Positions 22,059-33,720 of a stretch of DNA of 64,000 bases are shown one piece after another. The stretch comes from Lepidonotus clava (taxonomy: Eukaryota > Annelida > Polychaeta > Phyllodocida > Polynoidae), in NCBI GenBank assembly GCA_936440205.1, contig OW387148.1, positions 13,261,961 through 13,325,960 of the forward strand, written 5' to 3'. Made by a program: the position numbers and the translations under genes. Under the pieces are notes generated by a model. That model saw only the letters and a program-made list of their open reading frames with translations, was not told where the DNA came from and did no database searches. Position 1 is the stretch's first letter. Each line of letters begins with the position of its first letter.

Positions 22059-24268
22059 TAATCTTAATTTTTTAAGATCTATCTTATCAGTATTTTCAGC
22101 TGTTCTGATACAAGAACAGGTCTTCTGATGATATATGGGTATGTCACTTAGTTCAACACAGTTTAACACAGGGTCACATTAACCACCAGGATAACAAATG
22201 TACTTGGGTCATACCCTTCCAAATGTTAGTATCCCAATAATATAAATGTCCACACATTATCAATATAGTGATATAAACCTATTTGACAGCACTACAATTT
22301 TAATGCTCATTTTTCCACTTTTTTCGTTGTGTCACAAAACTTTTACGACTTAGGCATATTGTAATGCCTCTTGTTAACTGGGCTCATATGCAGAGTAGAA
22401 TAGACTTTTATAACTTTTACCTTTTTAGTAAATGACAACCTTACTTTTGTGCTTAAGGTCACCTCTTACTGACAACGCCAACACCATTGTTTTAGAAGCA
22501 CATTCTAATATTATATTTTAGGGAGTCTCTCAAAGCTACTATCCAAAGAATACACAATATTCTTATATACTAGCATTGTAATGATTTCTTGTCATTTTTT
22601 ATTCAATTTTTTTATTATCTTGTTTCACGATAGCCCTCAGGGTTGCCACTTGTTGTCACCTTTTACCCACCACTGATAGCTGATCTAAGGCATTTCGAGC
22701 ACCTGCAGGTTAATTTGGACTAATTTTGTAGACAAACCACAAAGTAAAAACTATGGAAAATTTGTAATTATTTACCATATATCTATTTGTAATGAATGCA
22801 TTTTTTAAAAAAAGAGAAAGTATTAAATATATACCGATATGCATCGAAAAATAGCCAGACATTACCCAATTCTAGTTTTCCATCGTGTCAAACTAAAAAT
22901 AATGCAAGAATTAAAGCCGCTTTCTCTTCCATGTGACGAACATAATTTGCTACGTTTTAACTCTGGCACCAACTTTGTGACGTGACCGATAATGTCGCCG
23001 GATTACATTCCAAAAGTGCAAAACAGGTCCCCGCCATCGCATCTCTGGTCTTACGTCAGAAGATGTATCTCATTGAACTCATGCACAAGAACGTCCCTTT
23101 AATAGAAATGTGTATGCTTCAGTCTTGTGAGTTGTCATTACATTTCCCAGCATTTATTTTGATTCCTGCTAGCCTGCTGGTGAAATAAACAAAATAAGCA
23201 ATCCATGGTAGGAGAATTACATTGTATAGTGGAAATACTGTGAATTATAGCATAACACATAGGCCTATGCCCTATATTTTTGGTGCGCCAACACAATATT
23301 TTTGTTGATATCATGTGATGGGAATATTTCTTTTTCACAAAATGATGTCAGTGACGTCATGATGGTCAAATAATCTCGGTGATGTATCTTGTATCGGGTT
23401 GAATTGTTCACAAGACCCTTGTCATAGACTATAAACACAGAATAGCCAAATCAGGGACAAAGAAATTCATAACCTTTACTATTATGTATCTATGAGATGT
23501 TTATGGGACACAGACATTTTTACAGACGTATGTTTTCTCATCCCGTACGGTATATCTCAGGGAAAGAGCTAGCATAATGGTTACAAATAAAGATGGGTCG
23601 TCATGGCCTAAGAAATTATAAGAAAGTGCGTTTTGTTCTGTTTTGTTCTTGATTTGTTATAGAAAAATACAATTATTTAATCGTACATAGGTATGAATAC
23701 AGATCGCATACGCGTATAGGCCTATATTGTTAAGCATTGCATTGATATTCCTGAGATTACATGCTACATATTTGGCATATAGGCAATAAAACATAGCAGG
23801 TTTATGCACACACTCACAGACCTTTCCTCTCTGTGTGCATCTATAGCAAGGTGTTCGTCAAAGAGAATGGATGTTTATGTATATATGTAATATATAGTGA
23901 CTATTTTCACATTTTATAATCGGTTTCCCATGTTTTCGTAGTATTGTCTCAAATTGTATGTGGAAAGAAAATACATGAAATGAGCCATCCGAAGTGGGGG
24001 GAATTAAGGGCAGTTGCTAAGGTTTGATGTTTGGTTCGTACTTTTCATTGTTCATTCTTCACAAAGATTGTCACTTTTGGGATACAATTAATCTTTATAT
24101 GGGATCAGTCTAAGGTATCTTTTAAACTAGACATTTAACATTGGGATAGACAAGCGACAAAGACACGCAACATGGGCGTTTTTTTAAATTCGACATGCGA
24201 CATAGGCCCCCCCCCCCCCACCTTCCAGATGTATAGAGCCTCTCTATATATGTGTGCGCCAGCTTGCC
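22059..24268. other. 3' flank of the transporter gene
   Basis: Presumed 3' UTR and intergenic sequence. AATAAA hexamers occur at 23,184-23,189 and again near 23,585 and 23,785; none can be chosen from sequence alone. At about 22,620-22,745 lies an inverted relative of repeats at 35,270 and 57,240 (gcacctgcaggttaat, tgtagacaaa). A short gtcgaatttaag fragment sits at 24,150-24,210. No exon recognised. Confidence 0.45.
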
Positions 24269-24689
24269 TAATACCCATCCCACATTGCATAGGTCCATAT
24301 CCCGGTGTTGGAAAAGTGTTGAACAAAATAACCATTTGGGCTATCCTTGTCTCTTACAGTTGGGGTTGATGAATTAAGCGAAAATTGTATTTTTGTATAT
24401 CCCCAAGTACTGCTTAAATATTATGACTTCATTAATCTTATCAATTGACAGACTTGCAGGTTTGCAAAATGCTGTATTTCATGGCAAAATAGGGTTGGAC
24501 ATTAGGCATACATTGTTTTTTTTAACATGGGGAAAATGAAAATGCTGATATATATAAAGCTGCATTTTATTAATCGCTTTGGTTAATTTTGTAATCTGCA
24601 ACTGTCTTCAGGTAATGAACATTCATAGGCCATTTCGAAAATGTTTTTTGGTAAACTTCAATGTTGGTGTGAATTAGGATGGGCTTATT
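24269..24689 (+). mobile_element. AGCCCATCCCA-end MITE, copy 2
   Basis: Same family and orientation as 15,897-16,346. Left end taatacccatcccacattgc, right end aggatgggcttatt. Confidence 0.78.
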
Positions 24690-24789
24690 CGGGACTGAGA
24701 TAATCCAACCTAAACCTTCATGCACTATTATTTCCAATCTCCTTTAACTCCGTATCAAATACCTCAGCCCCAACCCACTCCATAGAGTG

Positions 24790-25073
24790 GCCTCCCCCGG
24801 GACACGGCGGCCATCTTGTCGTCGTCAGGCACGCCTCGCGGGCCTCTGGTTGCCATGGGCGATATTCGGGGACTTGGCGGGACTGACGGCCGCTCACACT
24901 ACCACTAGCTTCTGATTCCTATGGTTTCACGGTAAGGCCGATGGTGCGGAAAGGAGCTCTTTAGTACAGTTTGACGGCCGCTCTGTAAAGTGGAGCTACC
25001 AAAGGTCTACTACCGGACTACCACCGGGCCCAGGACTGCGGGGAGTTTGACAGCTACACCTGAACCACTGAAG
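24790..25073 (+). promoter_or_regulatory. probable promoter and 5' UTR exon of the ankyrin gene
   Basis: A GC- and CpG-rich block in AT-rich surroundings. At 24,805-24,818 is cggcggccatcttg, the reverse complement of the YY1 consensus core (aagatggc), typical just downstream of animal start sites. The block ends with ccactgaag followed by gtaggc, a good donor at 25,073. Reading back from the donor, the frame has no ATG before a stop, so this is a leader. Splicing to the acceptor at 37,120 would give a 12-kb first intron and place translation at the ATG at 37,145. The pairing is inferred. Confidence 0.45.
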
Positions 25074-26270
25074 GTAGGCGCAATAACACCACTCACAATA
25101 CATTTATCAATATATATTTATATTGGCCGTTTTGTCAGATTTGATGGGTAGATTTTGGTAGGGTGATTGGGTTTCTGAACGCCCCCCGTGGGAGTGTGGA
25201 GCCTACAGGTAGCCTATACCGTTAGTGAGTAGCCCCGACAGGTGCTACACTCAGTGGGGACTTTGTTTTGGTTTGTACTTCACTGTGTGACCCCTGTATG
25301 GCCAGGTGTGACAGCCACGGGACAGGGCTGACACACGCTGACTTAGAATTCAAGTCAGTCCATATACTGAGGAGTTGTGCAATCAACTTATCAAGGGAAC
25401 AATAGACCACACTGGGACAAAGAAGGGTATATTAATGAGCTTTGTGCTTTTGTTATCCTTTGTTTGTGGGCTGATTCATTGCTGCCCATATTGAGAATGT
25501 TCAGTAAAATTTAATGAAATCATCGCTCACATTTGGATAGGGAAGGATTGATCAATAACTTGTGTTTTTCCCGAGTGCCAAATACATGCTCAGCTATTCA
25601 GTACACAGGCGTTTTCCATAAAGTTACTATAGTAAGCCTACCGTGTATAGTATAGGGTTTGTCCTGCTACTGTAATTCATTAGCAAGTGACACAGTGGGC
25701 CGGTAGAAATCTTCAAAAGTGTCAATAAAACCTCCATATGCATGACAAGGTGGTCTAATGAAAACAATAGACTTAAGGAAAGCCCCTGAGTGCACATACT
25801 GAGATTGTTCTTTCAAGGAAATCTTAGCTCACGCTGGGACAATGAATGAATTATGAATGAGTTATGCGCCTTTCTATAGGTGTTTTTCCCCATGTGCTTT
25901 CCCACGCCGTTAAGAGTGCGCCGAGACGCCGTTTAGTTATTGATGTCACTGAATAGAGGCTTCGGGGGGTCGTGTCTATAATTTAACATGTGACACGTTT
26001 TGTAACGACCAATGACTACATCAGACATGTGGTATGAAAGTTTTGAAAAACAACAATCTAGACTCTGTTTAATCAGGGTAATAGTAAGGTGGAATGTGTA
26101 CGTACTTGTATGGGTAAATACTTGTGTTAGTATTAACATAATTATGATATCTTATGCATCTCTATAGCGTTTATATGTCTACTGTTCAAAGAGTTAGGTA
26201 AAGAGCAGTCAAGTTCTTAACTTCGCTCCCTTTTAACAATTGCAGTACATTGGATTAACATAATTCCTTT
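25074..26270. other. start of the long intron/intergenic stretch
   Basis: AT-rich, no supported coding or repeat feature. Confidence 0.4.
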
Positions 26271-26510
26271 TATAAAGACGTTGCGCAGATGACGTCACAC
26301 AACCCCATAAGGTACTAGACACCATGTTCGTGATGAATATAAATACCAAAAAGCATCTAGAACAGACTTTATGTAAAGTTATCATTAGGTCATAATTACC
26401 CATTTTCATTAATCAGACATTATAGATTCTAGAAATGTTCAATAGCCATGTGGTTGTGATAAGCACATGGTGATCATCAAAATATGGTCACGTGACTATA
26501 TATTGGTCTA
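26271..26510. mobile_element. ATAGACGTTGTGCAG MITE family, truncated copy
   Basis: Left arm tataaagacgttgcgcagat then gacgtcacacaac, and internal gtgatcatcaaaatatggtc and cacgtgac shared with the next copy; the opposite arm is reduced to ggtctata. Confidence 0.5.
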
Positions 26511-26657
26511 TACAATGGGACTATAAGAAGCCTTGAAAGGAAGTCATAAACAGCCGTTAAAGCTGTGTCTCAATGGATTAGCTACTGAGACAATACATGT
26601 GAAGTAGAAGTATAGTAAAGAGACGAACATTCTACGTTCTACACTCCTCGGCTCTTG

Positions 26658-27156
26658 TATAGACGTTGTGCAGGTGACATCACAACTGCCCATAATGGCC
26701 TGACCGCCATATTGGTGATCAATAAAAGGCCATTATCATATACATTTCTGAAGCATTTATCATTTATTTTTCTGGTGCTTTGAGTTGAAAAATTCTCAGT
26801 GAACAGTACTAAATTATAATCATCATTTGGAATTCATAGATTTATTAAATTTATTCTATGACCATGTGCTCTTCATCACTACGTGGTGATCACCAAAATA
26901 TAGTCATGTGACCACTTTTTGGTGATCACCATGTGTTCATCACTACCACATGGTGATTAGATAAATGTAGAGTTTTTTATTTCCAGATAAAAAGAAACAT
27001 AGTTTTTGAGAGGATTAGATAATCTAAGACGGGTTTAGCATAACATATACATCTTAGATATTTTTGAACTATGGATATTAATGATTTTAAATTGATAACA
27101 AATATGGCGTCCAGACAATCTCAGTACGTTGTGACCTCACCTGCACAAGGTCTATA
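26658..27156. mobile_element. ATAGACGTTGTGCAG MITE family, full copy
   Basis: Left arm tatagacgttgtgcaggtga plus catcacaac; right arm gttgtgacctcacctgcaca plus aggtctata, its inverse with few changes; about 500 bp. The interior is built of ggtgatcaccaa/ttggtgatcacc palindromes. Other copies lie at 26,271 and 60,733. Confidence 0.75.
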
Positions 27157-27403
27157 GACCCATATAGGTCCAGTCAGAAATCCCTGATATACAATTCTAG
27201 CATTGACCTATCCAGCCCACCCTTTGTACAAGCAGGCGTAATCCACGTAATACATGACGGGATAAACTCGGTGATAAACGACTTAGGGTGACCGCTTACA
27301 GAGACCCTTTGTCAGAGTGATAAAGGGGAAGCTGTTATATAGACAAATACGTGTAATGCGATTATGGCGGTAGGCCTATCTGAGCACGAAAGGTTGTATA
27401 TAA

Positions 27404-27545
27404 ATGGCCATGCGCGGATTTAGGTGCATGCCCCCCTTATGTTGGCCCAAAATAATACCTTTTTTTAATGTAAACTTTCTGCGTCCTGGCAAACAATTAC
27501 CAGTCATAGCGCTCTTTTTTCAAATTCCTAGTTCCGTCCCTGATG
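27404..27545. mobile_element. CAG-N-GGCGGATCC-related element
   Basis: gcgcggatttaggtgcatgc at left, ttcctagttccgtccctg at right; eroded relative of the family. Confidence 0.35.
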
Positions 27546-28151
27546 TTGTGTAAACATTATTTCACTGAACGCCCGATAATGAATTTAGCTTTTAGGACGA
27601 GCGTCAAAGTAATTATAATAAAAGAGGCTTAGATCATCTAGTTATCACTTTTAATCAAGCACTGTAAGACATACTTCACAACAGAAACACGTGATATTAA
27701 ATTAGAAAGATCTTCACGATAAAGAAACAAATATTTACACTGCAAAAAGGGGAAAATAACTCAGGAATATCAGAAAAAACAATCTCCAACATTAACCAAC
27801 AATGTCTCATGTAACACTATTTAACATCGTACAAAAAAATGTTCATACCCTGTCTTCATAAAATGACATAATTCTTCATTATTATTGTTCTGAGTTCTTC
27901 TATATTTATCTAAATATGATATTACTGGTACAGCAAAGAAATGTCCATCGTAATGCTTTTGAATGTGGGACAATTTGTCCGCCGTTTCAGACATACGGTT
28001 TTCAGCAGACATTGGTCCTGGGTGATATGACGGCTACTTGTCGACATAATGCGTGTAATCCTATAATGGGATATTGGAGTGAGATATCAGATGAGGTTCT
28101 CTCGTAGAGATAACCCCTTACATGGTAGTCCTGTCCGTACACTATATATCA
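27546..28151. other. gene-free stretch
   Basis: AT-rich; two overlapping short frames at 27,821-28,107 have no support. Confidence 0.4.
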
Positions 28152-29355
28152 GTGCCCCGTCGCATAACGGGTTTCGCAACAGCAAGGGTTGGCACCTGCT
28201 CGCTGTTGCGAGGGATGTCCCTGTTGCGATGGGTCCCCCTGTTGATTCGCGGCTGTTCTACTGAATCAATTTTAATTCTGTAAACAGCTCTGAAAACTAG
28301 ATGTTCAGATCTGAAATCCCTGAAATTTTCAGCCTGGAGAAATTATTAGAAATGGGTGAATATTGATGGTGAATTTCGCGTATAACAGGGAGACTTTGCC
28401 AAACCCCCGCTGTTTTAAGGACAATGGCGCCATTATAGAAGTCACATTGAGAATTGTTTCAAACTTTACACAGTGAAAGGTCTACCCATATAGATACCAA
28501 AAATACAAAAAAAATGATAGGTCACCGTGGAAACTTTTTGGCTGGACGAGTTTATTTATATGGTAATTATTCAAAAATTGACTTGCAAAATAAATTTTGA
28601 AATTCGATTTTATTTGCTAGTTATTTTGATAAAAATGAAATAACAACCAACCAAATGTTTTTGATAAATATGTTCATGTTTTCTCAATTGAAAAATAAAA
28701 ACATTTGTAAAATTTTATGATGTAATATTTGTTTTTAACTGGAAATTACATCAAATGAAATAGTTCAAAAATATAAAAATTCAAAAATAAAGTTTCGCAC
28801 AAAAAAATTGAACATTGAAAATTGCTCTGAAAGTTAATATGGCATGCATATGGATGTAGGCTATCATATCCAGCCAAAAAAACAGGGGGTCACCGTACTA
28901 ATTTGGCTAGCAGAGATGGATATCCATTTAAAAACCTAAAAATAGCCTAAAATAGCTATTTATTTGTTTTTCTATAAAATCAATGAAATTTTTATATTAA
29001 AAGTATTTTGAGAATTCTATGTTATTCCTGAGACCCTTCCAATAATTTGGATACATAATATGCCTTTATACACCCTATATTAAAAGAGTGACAGAAGAAA
29101 ATGTAATTTATGTTGCAAATATCATTTTTAGGTAATTGCAAAGTTTTCTCAAAATTAGTTATGTTTCCCCATTTCTCCCTTGAAAACTATACCTTTAAGC
29201 CTATTTTCTATACCATTTATGAATTCTACATATATTATTGAGTCTTTTTGCAAAATATGAATTAGATTGAGTAACTTTCATTTTTTGGATATCTGGAAAA
29301 TGGCGCCATTGTCCTTAAAGAACGACATCGCTCCTTCCGTTATGCGACGGGGCAC
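28152..29355. mobile_element. 1.2-kb foldback element
   Basis: A perfect 19-bp inverted repeat, GTGCCCCGTCGCATAACGG at 28,152 and its inverse ending at 29,355. A second, internal inverted pair, ttaaggacaatggcgccatt, lies at about 28,415 and 29,299, in the same relative order. About 85% of the interior is AT-rich with no open frame. Nested inverted repeats and lack of coding fit a non-autonomous DNA transposon. The left arm also holds a gttgcga-rich run (28,170-28,250) missing from the right arm, so the ends are asymmetric. Confidence 0.7.
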
Positions 29356-29482
29356 AGGGGTATCAGGGCCTCTGAGGGGGTCACTGCTGAGGGACATGTG
29401 GGGTATCAGAAATGTTCCAGGTCGGCCATTTGATGGCTACTGTAGGGTTCCATGCAGAGGTCCGAGTAAAGAGGTCATAATA

Positions 29483-29648
29483 GGGGCCTTCCATTAAGTA
29501 TGTACGCACCAAGGGTGGTGGGGTGTCTCAAATTTTTGAAAATTTGCGTACATACCTGTACAATTCCAATGCGTACTTTGGCCCAAGGGGGGTGGGGGGT
29601 GGGGTCTAGAATTTCAGAAATTTTGCTACGTACTAAATGGAAGGCCCC
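29483..29648. mobile_element. MITE with GGGGCCTTCCATTAAGTA ends, copy 1
   Basis: ggggccttccattaagta and its inverse with one mismatch (tactaaatggaaggcccc) bound 166 bp. A 79-bp relative lies at 37,537-37,615 and a half copy at about 13,468. The interior contains a repeated caagggngg / gtacgta palindromic theme. Confidence 0.75.
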
Positions 29649-29873
29649 ATAGGGTATGTACAGCCAAACCCAGCAAGGATGCAACGTTATTTTAACATTG
29701 CAGCAGCGTTCTGGTTGATTTTGTATTTGGTTCTTGTTATAGTTGATGACTCCCATTTACGTTGCTGCAATATACTGCCGTGACGTTGCACTGTGACACT
29801 AGCTATTACAATGTTCTGGATGCGTTCTTCAACCCAAACAGAATGTTCTTATAAAGTTCTGTTTTGGTTTCAT

Positions 29874-30020
29874 CCTAACCTCACCAAAAAATGTTATAAT
29901 AGCATTCTGACTTGGTGAGGCTTAAACCTCACCATTAATAACATAACTGTTACATGCTATCTTAGTAAGTAAAAAACTGACTAAGAAAGTACATTTCTGT
30001 TATGTTGCAAGCTGGCTGGG
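29874..30020 (+). repeat. hairpin-bearing interspersed repeat, copy 2
   Basis: Partner of 10,683-10,860; keeps both hairpin arms (cctcacca...tggtgagg) despite divergence elsewhere. Confidence 0.6.
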
Positions 30021-30221
30021 AATAGTTGTGCAAAAGGCTAATTGGTTCCAGCCAGGTGTATACAGGTGGGCCACCCTGACCAGCGGCCACTGGTACCTGT
30101 GATATGTGCAGTCAGGTGTGTCACCAGTGACCACCACTGATACCTGTAATCAAAACAATAGGTAGTCTGGCAGCCAGCTTGAACCACTTCCAGCCGCTAT
30201 TGGCGAACACTCCCTATTATG

Positions 30222-30520
30222 GGACCAGGAGACAGTACAGGGGGGCCGGTGGTGTAAGAGAGAGTGACCTTACCAACTTATTGACCTAAGTCAACATACC
30301 GTCCTGCCCCTTATTACAACCACTCACCGCTAGGGGCAGAGAGCTTGGAGGGGGCATAGAGAGGGGTCACTGAGGACCAGGAGACAGTACAGGGGGCGGG
30401 TGGTGGAGAGAGGCCTTACCAACTTATCGACCTGAGTCAACATAACATCAAGCCTCTTATTGACAACCACTCACCGGTAGGGGCAGAGACCTTAGAGGGG
30501 GACGTAGAGAGGGGTCACTG
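30222..30520 (+). repeat. two-copy tandem duplication, about 145 bp
   Basis: The block from aggagacagtacaggggg through ccactcaccgctaggggcag to agaggggtcactg occurs twice in succession with about 10% divergence. It is followed at 30,515-30,665 by a G/C-rich element related to 37,733-37,899 (shared gaggaaaatgccnc, tgcacg, tgctgac-cccc). Confidence 0.7.
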
Positions 30521-31049
30521 CAGGGGAGGATCCTGGGGGTCAAGGGGGTCCCTCCCTCCCTTTTGGTAGACCCCTAAACTGAAAAACGAGGGGAAAATGC
30601 CACATGTCTGCATGCAAATGCACGCCATTTCAGTACTTGGCCTTTTTGCTGACCCCCTCCCTCCCTTCCCAGCCAAATTGCAATGTAACAGTACCATTCT
30701 GCAACCATAATCCCTTTGTCAGCCTATTACCTTCTGAAATAGCACTTGACAGTTATGTTGGTTATAGTAAGGTTGTGACCTGTCATTTTTTAGTAATGAT
30801 AAGATTGCTCTGAATAAGAATTTTATAATAACTTTCTGCTTTTGGTTGAAGAAAATAACAAAATGTTGCAACAGTCCTACAGTGCAAGATCACAGCAGTA
30901 CATTGTTGCAACATAGTTGTGAGCTATAAGAAACAATGTAATGATAACTGAAACACAACCAAACAGAGCATCACTGCAGCGTCAGAATAGTGTCACACCT
31001 TTGGCTCGGTAAATATCAGAAACACGGAGTGACCAGTCATTGTAAAGGT

Positions 31050-31350
31050 CTCTGTGCACTCTCCATAGTGATACTGGTATGTGGGTTGGAGTAGACATGA
31101 TTAATGTTATTATTCCACTGTGTATACCATTAGTAACCTTCTCCTCTCTATGAGGGTCTCTGTGTTCATAGTGAGACTGGTATATTGGTTGGAGTAGACA
31201 CGATTAATGTTATCATCCCACTGTGTATACTGTATATATTACCTTCTCCTTACTACTCTGCGTACTTTCCATAGTGAGACAGGAATGTGGGATGGAGTAG
31301 TTACGATTAATGCTATTATTCCACTGTACAGCCTATACGTAACCTTTTCC
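31050..31350 (+). repeat. three-copy tandem repeat, about 100 bp
   Basis: Units share catagtgagactggtatntg, ttggagtagacacgattaat, ttattccactgtgtatac and taaccttctcc. Non-coding. Confidence 0.75.
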
Positions 31351-33039
31351 AGGGGACTGCAGCTAATGTCAACGATTGAAGTGTGCCTATGCCAACTCAG
31401 CAATGCGCGATGCACTTTTGTTTTCTATATATATTTAACACCTACGGGCTAATATTATGTGTATATGTAATTATTATTATAATTCTTTTCTTCCTTGATT
31501 TTGGAAAAAAGAAGAGGGTTGTTTTTCTCAATTCTGGGTGGACAGAAAAAAAAAGCTTCTTTCATACAGAACCACGGGAACCCTACTTTAGACAGTGAGC
31601 AGTGTTTGATACACAACAATCTGAACATATTATATCCAAACAAACGTCAGATAGATGGCACTTATAAATACTGACACAATGATACATTAAGAAATTCTTC
31701 AGAATGCCCCTCACATCGCATATTATCATGTTATAATGCAATGTATACTTTGAAAGTGTCTTTATATGACTAATCAACCAAATAGTTATAAAACACATAA
31801 AGTCAGATTACCTCTTTAGTCCTTTTCTAATTATTCCAGTTTGGGTCAACATAAACCATACAATTTCGCGAGATATCAAAACGAGATTAAAAGGGGACGA
31901 CGTAAACATGTTTTGACGCTAGTTACATTCAGCACTCGTCAGAATAAGCCAAGTACTTTCCACGGTGCACTTCGCCGACAACAGTTCATGAGGTATCAAT
32001 AGGTAATGGGCAGGAGGTTAACCAACCTGAACGCACCACCGAGTGTAAACCTAACGTTTTTTTTTTTAAAATTATTATCTTAACTGCTACCAAATATTTA
32101 GAAATTATTTTACAACAGGTTTACTTTGATTTTGACACAATATTAACAAATGTACCAATCGTCAGAAAAAAATGAATGTTTAAGTGTATTCCTACACAAT
32201 ACTCAAAGGTTCAGAGATACGCCGACATACTGAGATGTGTCGGTGTTGCTTAACCTCCCGACAAATCAATACTCGTCACGCCTGAGTGAACGCTTCCCCA
32301 CCTCCTACGCTGGTACTGACTGCCGGTAATTTGATCATTTATCACAAACTTTTAACCAGTTTTATAACGTTTAAGCACTTATATGACAAAAAGACCATGC
32401 ATCCTACATATCATCTGAAAGAGAATTAAAAACCCCTTCTAACGATATGAAACAAGTCTATGATTAATCCATATTCACACTGCCGCTTAATGAAATACGG
32501 GGTAAAATTGGAAAGTGGAATACTTATTAATCAATCGTCGGACGGCTCTTCACGGTTCAGTGGCCCCTTTCCCCCACCTATACCGCCACCTCCTCACCGC
32601 CCGTCACGGTCCGGTAAACATGGACCACTCTGGTCTGAAGGGTAGTTACACCTGTAAAACTGTATTTATTTCCCTAAAAGCTATTCTCCCATCACAAATA
32701 GGCGATAGGCAGTACTGAAAAATATAGGAAATATGCTACATGCACTGAATCAATTTTCCAACTAACTCAAAAAATGACGAACAAATATAAGTATCAATTG
32801 AAAAAAAAAGATATGGATCTTCACCATCTTAAACCCCGAAATACTAGGAATGATTAATTGTTTGTATTTTTTCCCACATATTTCCTTGCAGGCACCTTGA
32901 TTGATTCAATAAAAATAGATAAAGAAACACAAACCAAAAAATAACAAGCAAAACAAACTAGAAACAGCAGCTGAAACCCCTTCAGATTTATCTGAAACCC
33001 ACTAAGATTTTCCAGAAACACCCCCTCAGAATTATGAAC
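31351..33039. other. gene-free stretch
   Basis: AT-rich; short frames only. A C-rich patch at 32,560-32,640 has no splice-bounded frame I can support. Confidence 0.4.
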
Positions 33040-33260
33040 TCCAAGCCGAAAATTAGCAAGACCAACGCCAACCTCAAACGGATTTGTCCGCCGAGCGTTT
33101 CCCAGACGGGGTTTAGGTCGCCCTACGGCTACGATTACGGCGCCTGTTGGGTAACGCCGGGAGAGGTTAATCGAACAGCCACCCCGGTACCTGGTGGTTG
33201 GGTAACGCCGAGGGCCGTCAATCGAATACTCCCACCCCCTCCCCCCCGGGGGTGAGGGGG
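33040..33260. repeat. CpG-rich two-unit repeat
   Basis: ttgggtaacgccgggagagg plus ttaatcgaa recurs 50 bp on as ttgggtaacgccgagggccg plus tcaatcgaa. High CpG suggests a recent or unmethylated insertion. It opens a 73-codon Pro-rich frame, which I do not accept as a gene. Confidence 0.45.
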
Positions 33261-33269
33261 CGGGGGGGG

Positions 33270-33720
33270 GGGGGGGGAGGACTTAGTCTTTGAATGTAGG
33301 AACCATCTGCGAAACTACCCCCCCCCCTCCCCTTTAGGGATGGGAATACTCTGACAGCCCCACTTTTCGGGCTATATCAAGTACAGCCCCTACAAAAAAA
33401 GCACTTGTTTTTTAAAAAAAGTGGTCATTATTTGATGTTTGAACTCGAGAACTTAAGAAGCATCATGAAATAATCGAATTGCATACAATGAATGTTTAAT
33501 ATAGTATAAAGCATAACATATGTATCATTGACAGCTCTCCCTAAAGATGGTCTCATCATTTGACAGCCCCCCCCCCCCTTTTTTTTTTAAATTTTTTTAA
33601 AAATTTTTTTTTTTTTTATACCAAATTGGCGATTCGCAGCGACAGCCCCCTGAGCTACCGACCGCAGTTAGTACCCATTTCAAGACCGAGTACCACCCCC
33701 CCCCCCCTCCGGCCTCCCAC
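33270..33720 (+). repeat. interspersed repeat, copy 2 (first at 12,215)
   Basis: Second copy of the acagcccc-rich element, interrupted by longer C and T homopolymers. A 129-codon frame beginning here is Pro/Phe-rich because of these runs and is not accepted. Confidence 0.5.

Noticed and set aside
22982-23188. 68-codon frame (MTDNVAGLHSK...)
   Set aside because: No splice context or family resemblance; lies in the presumed 3' flank.
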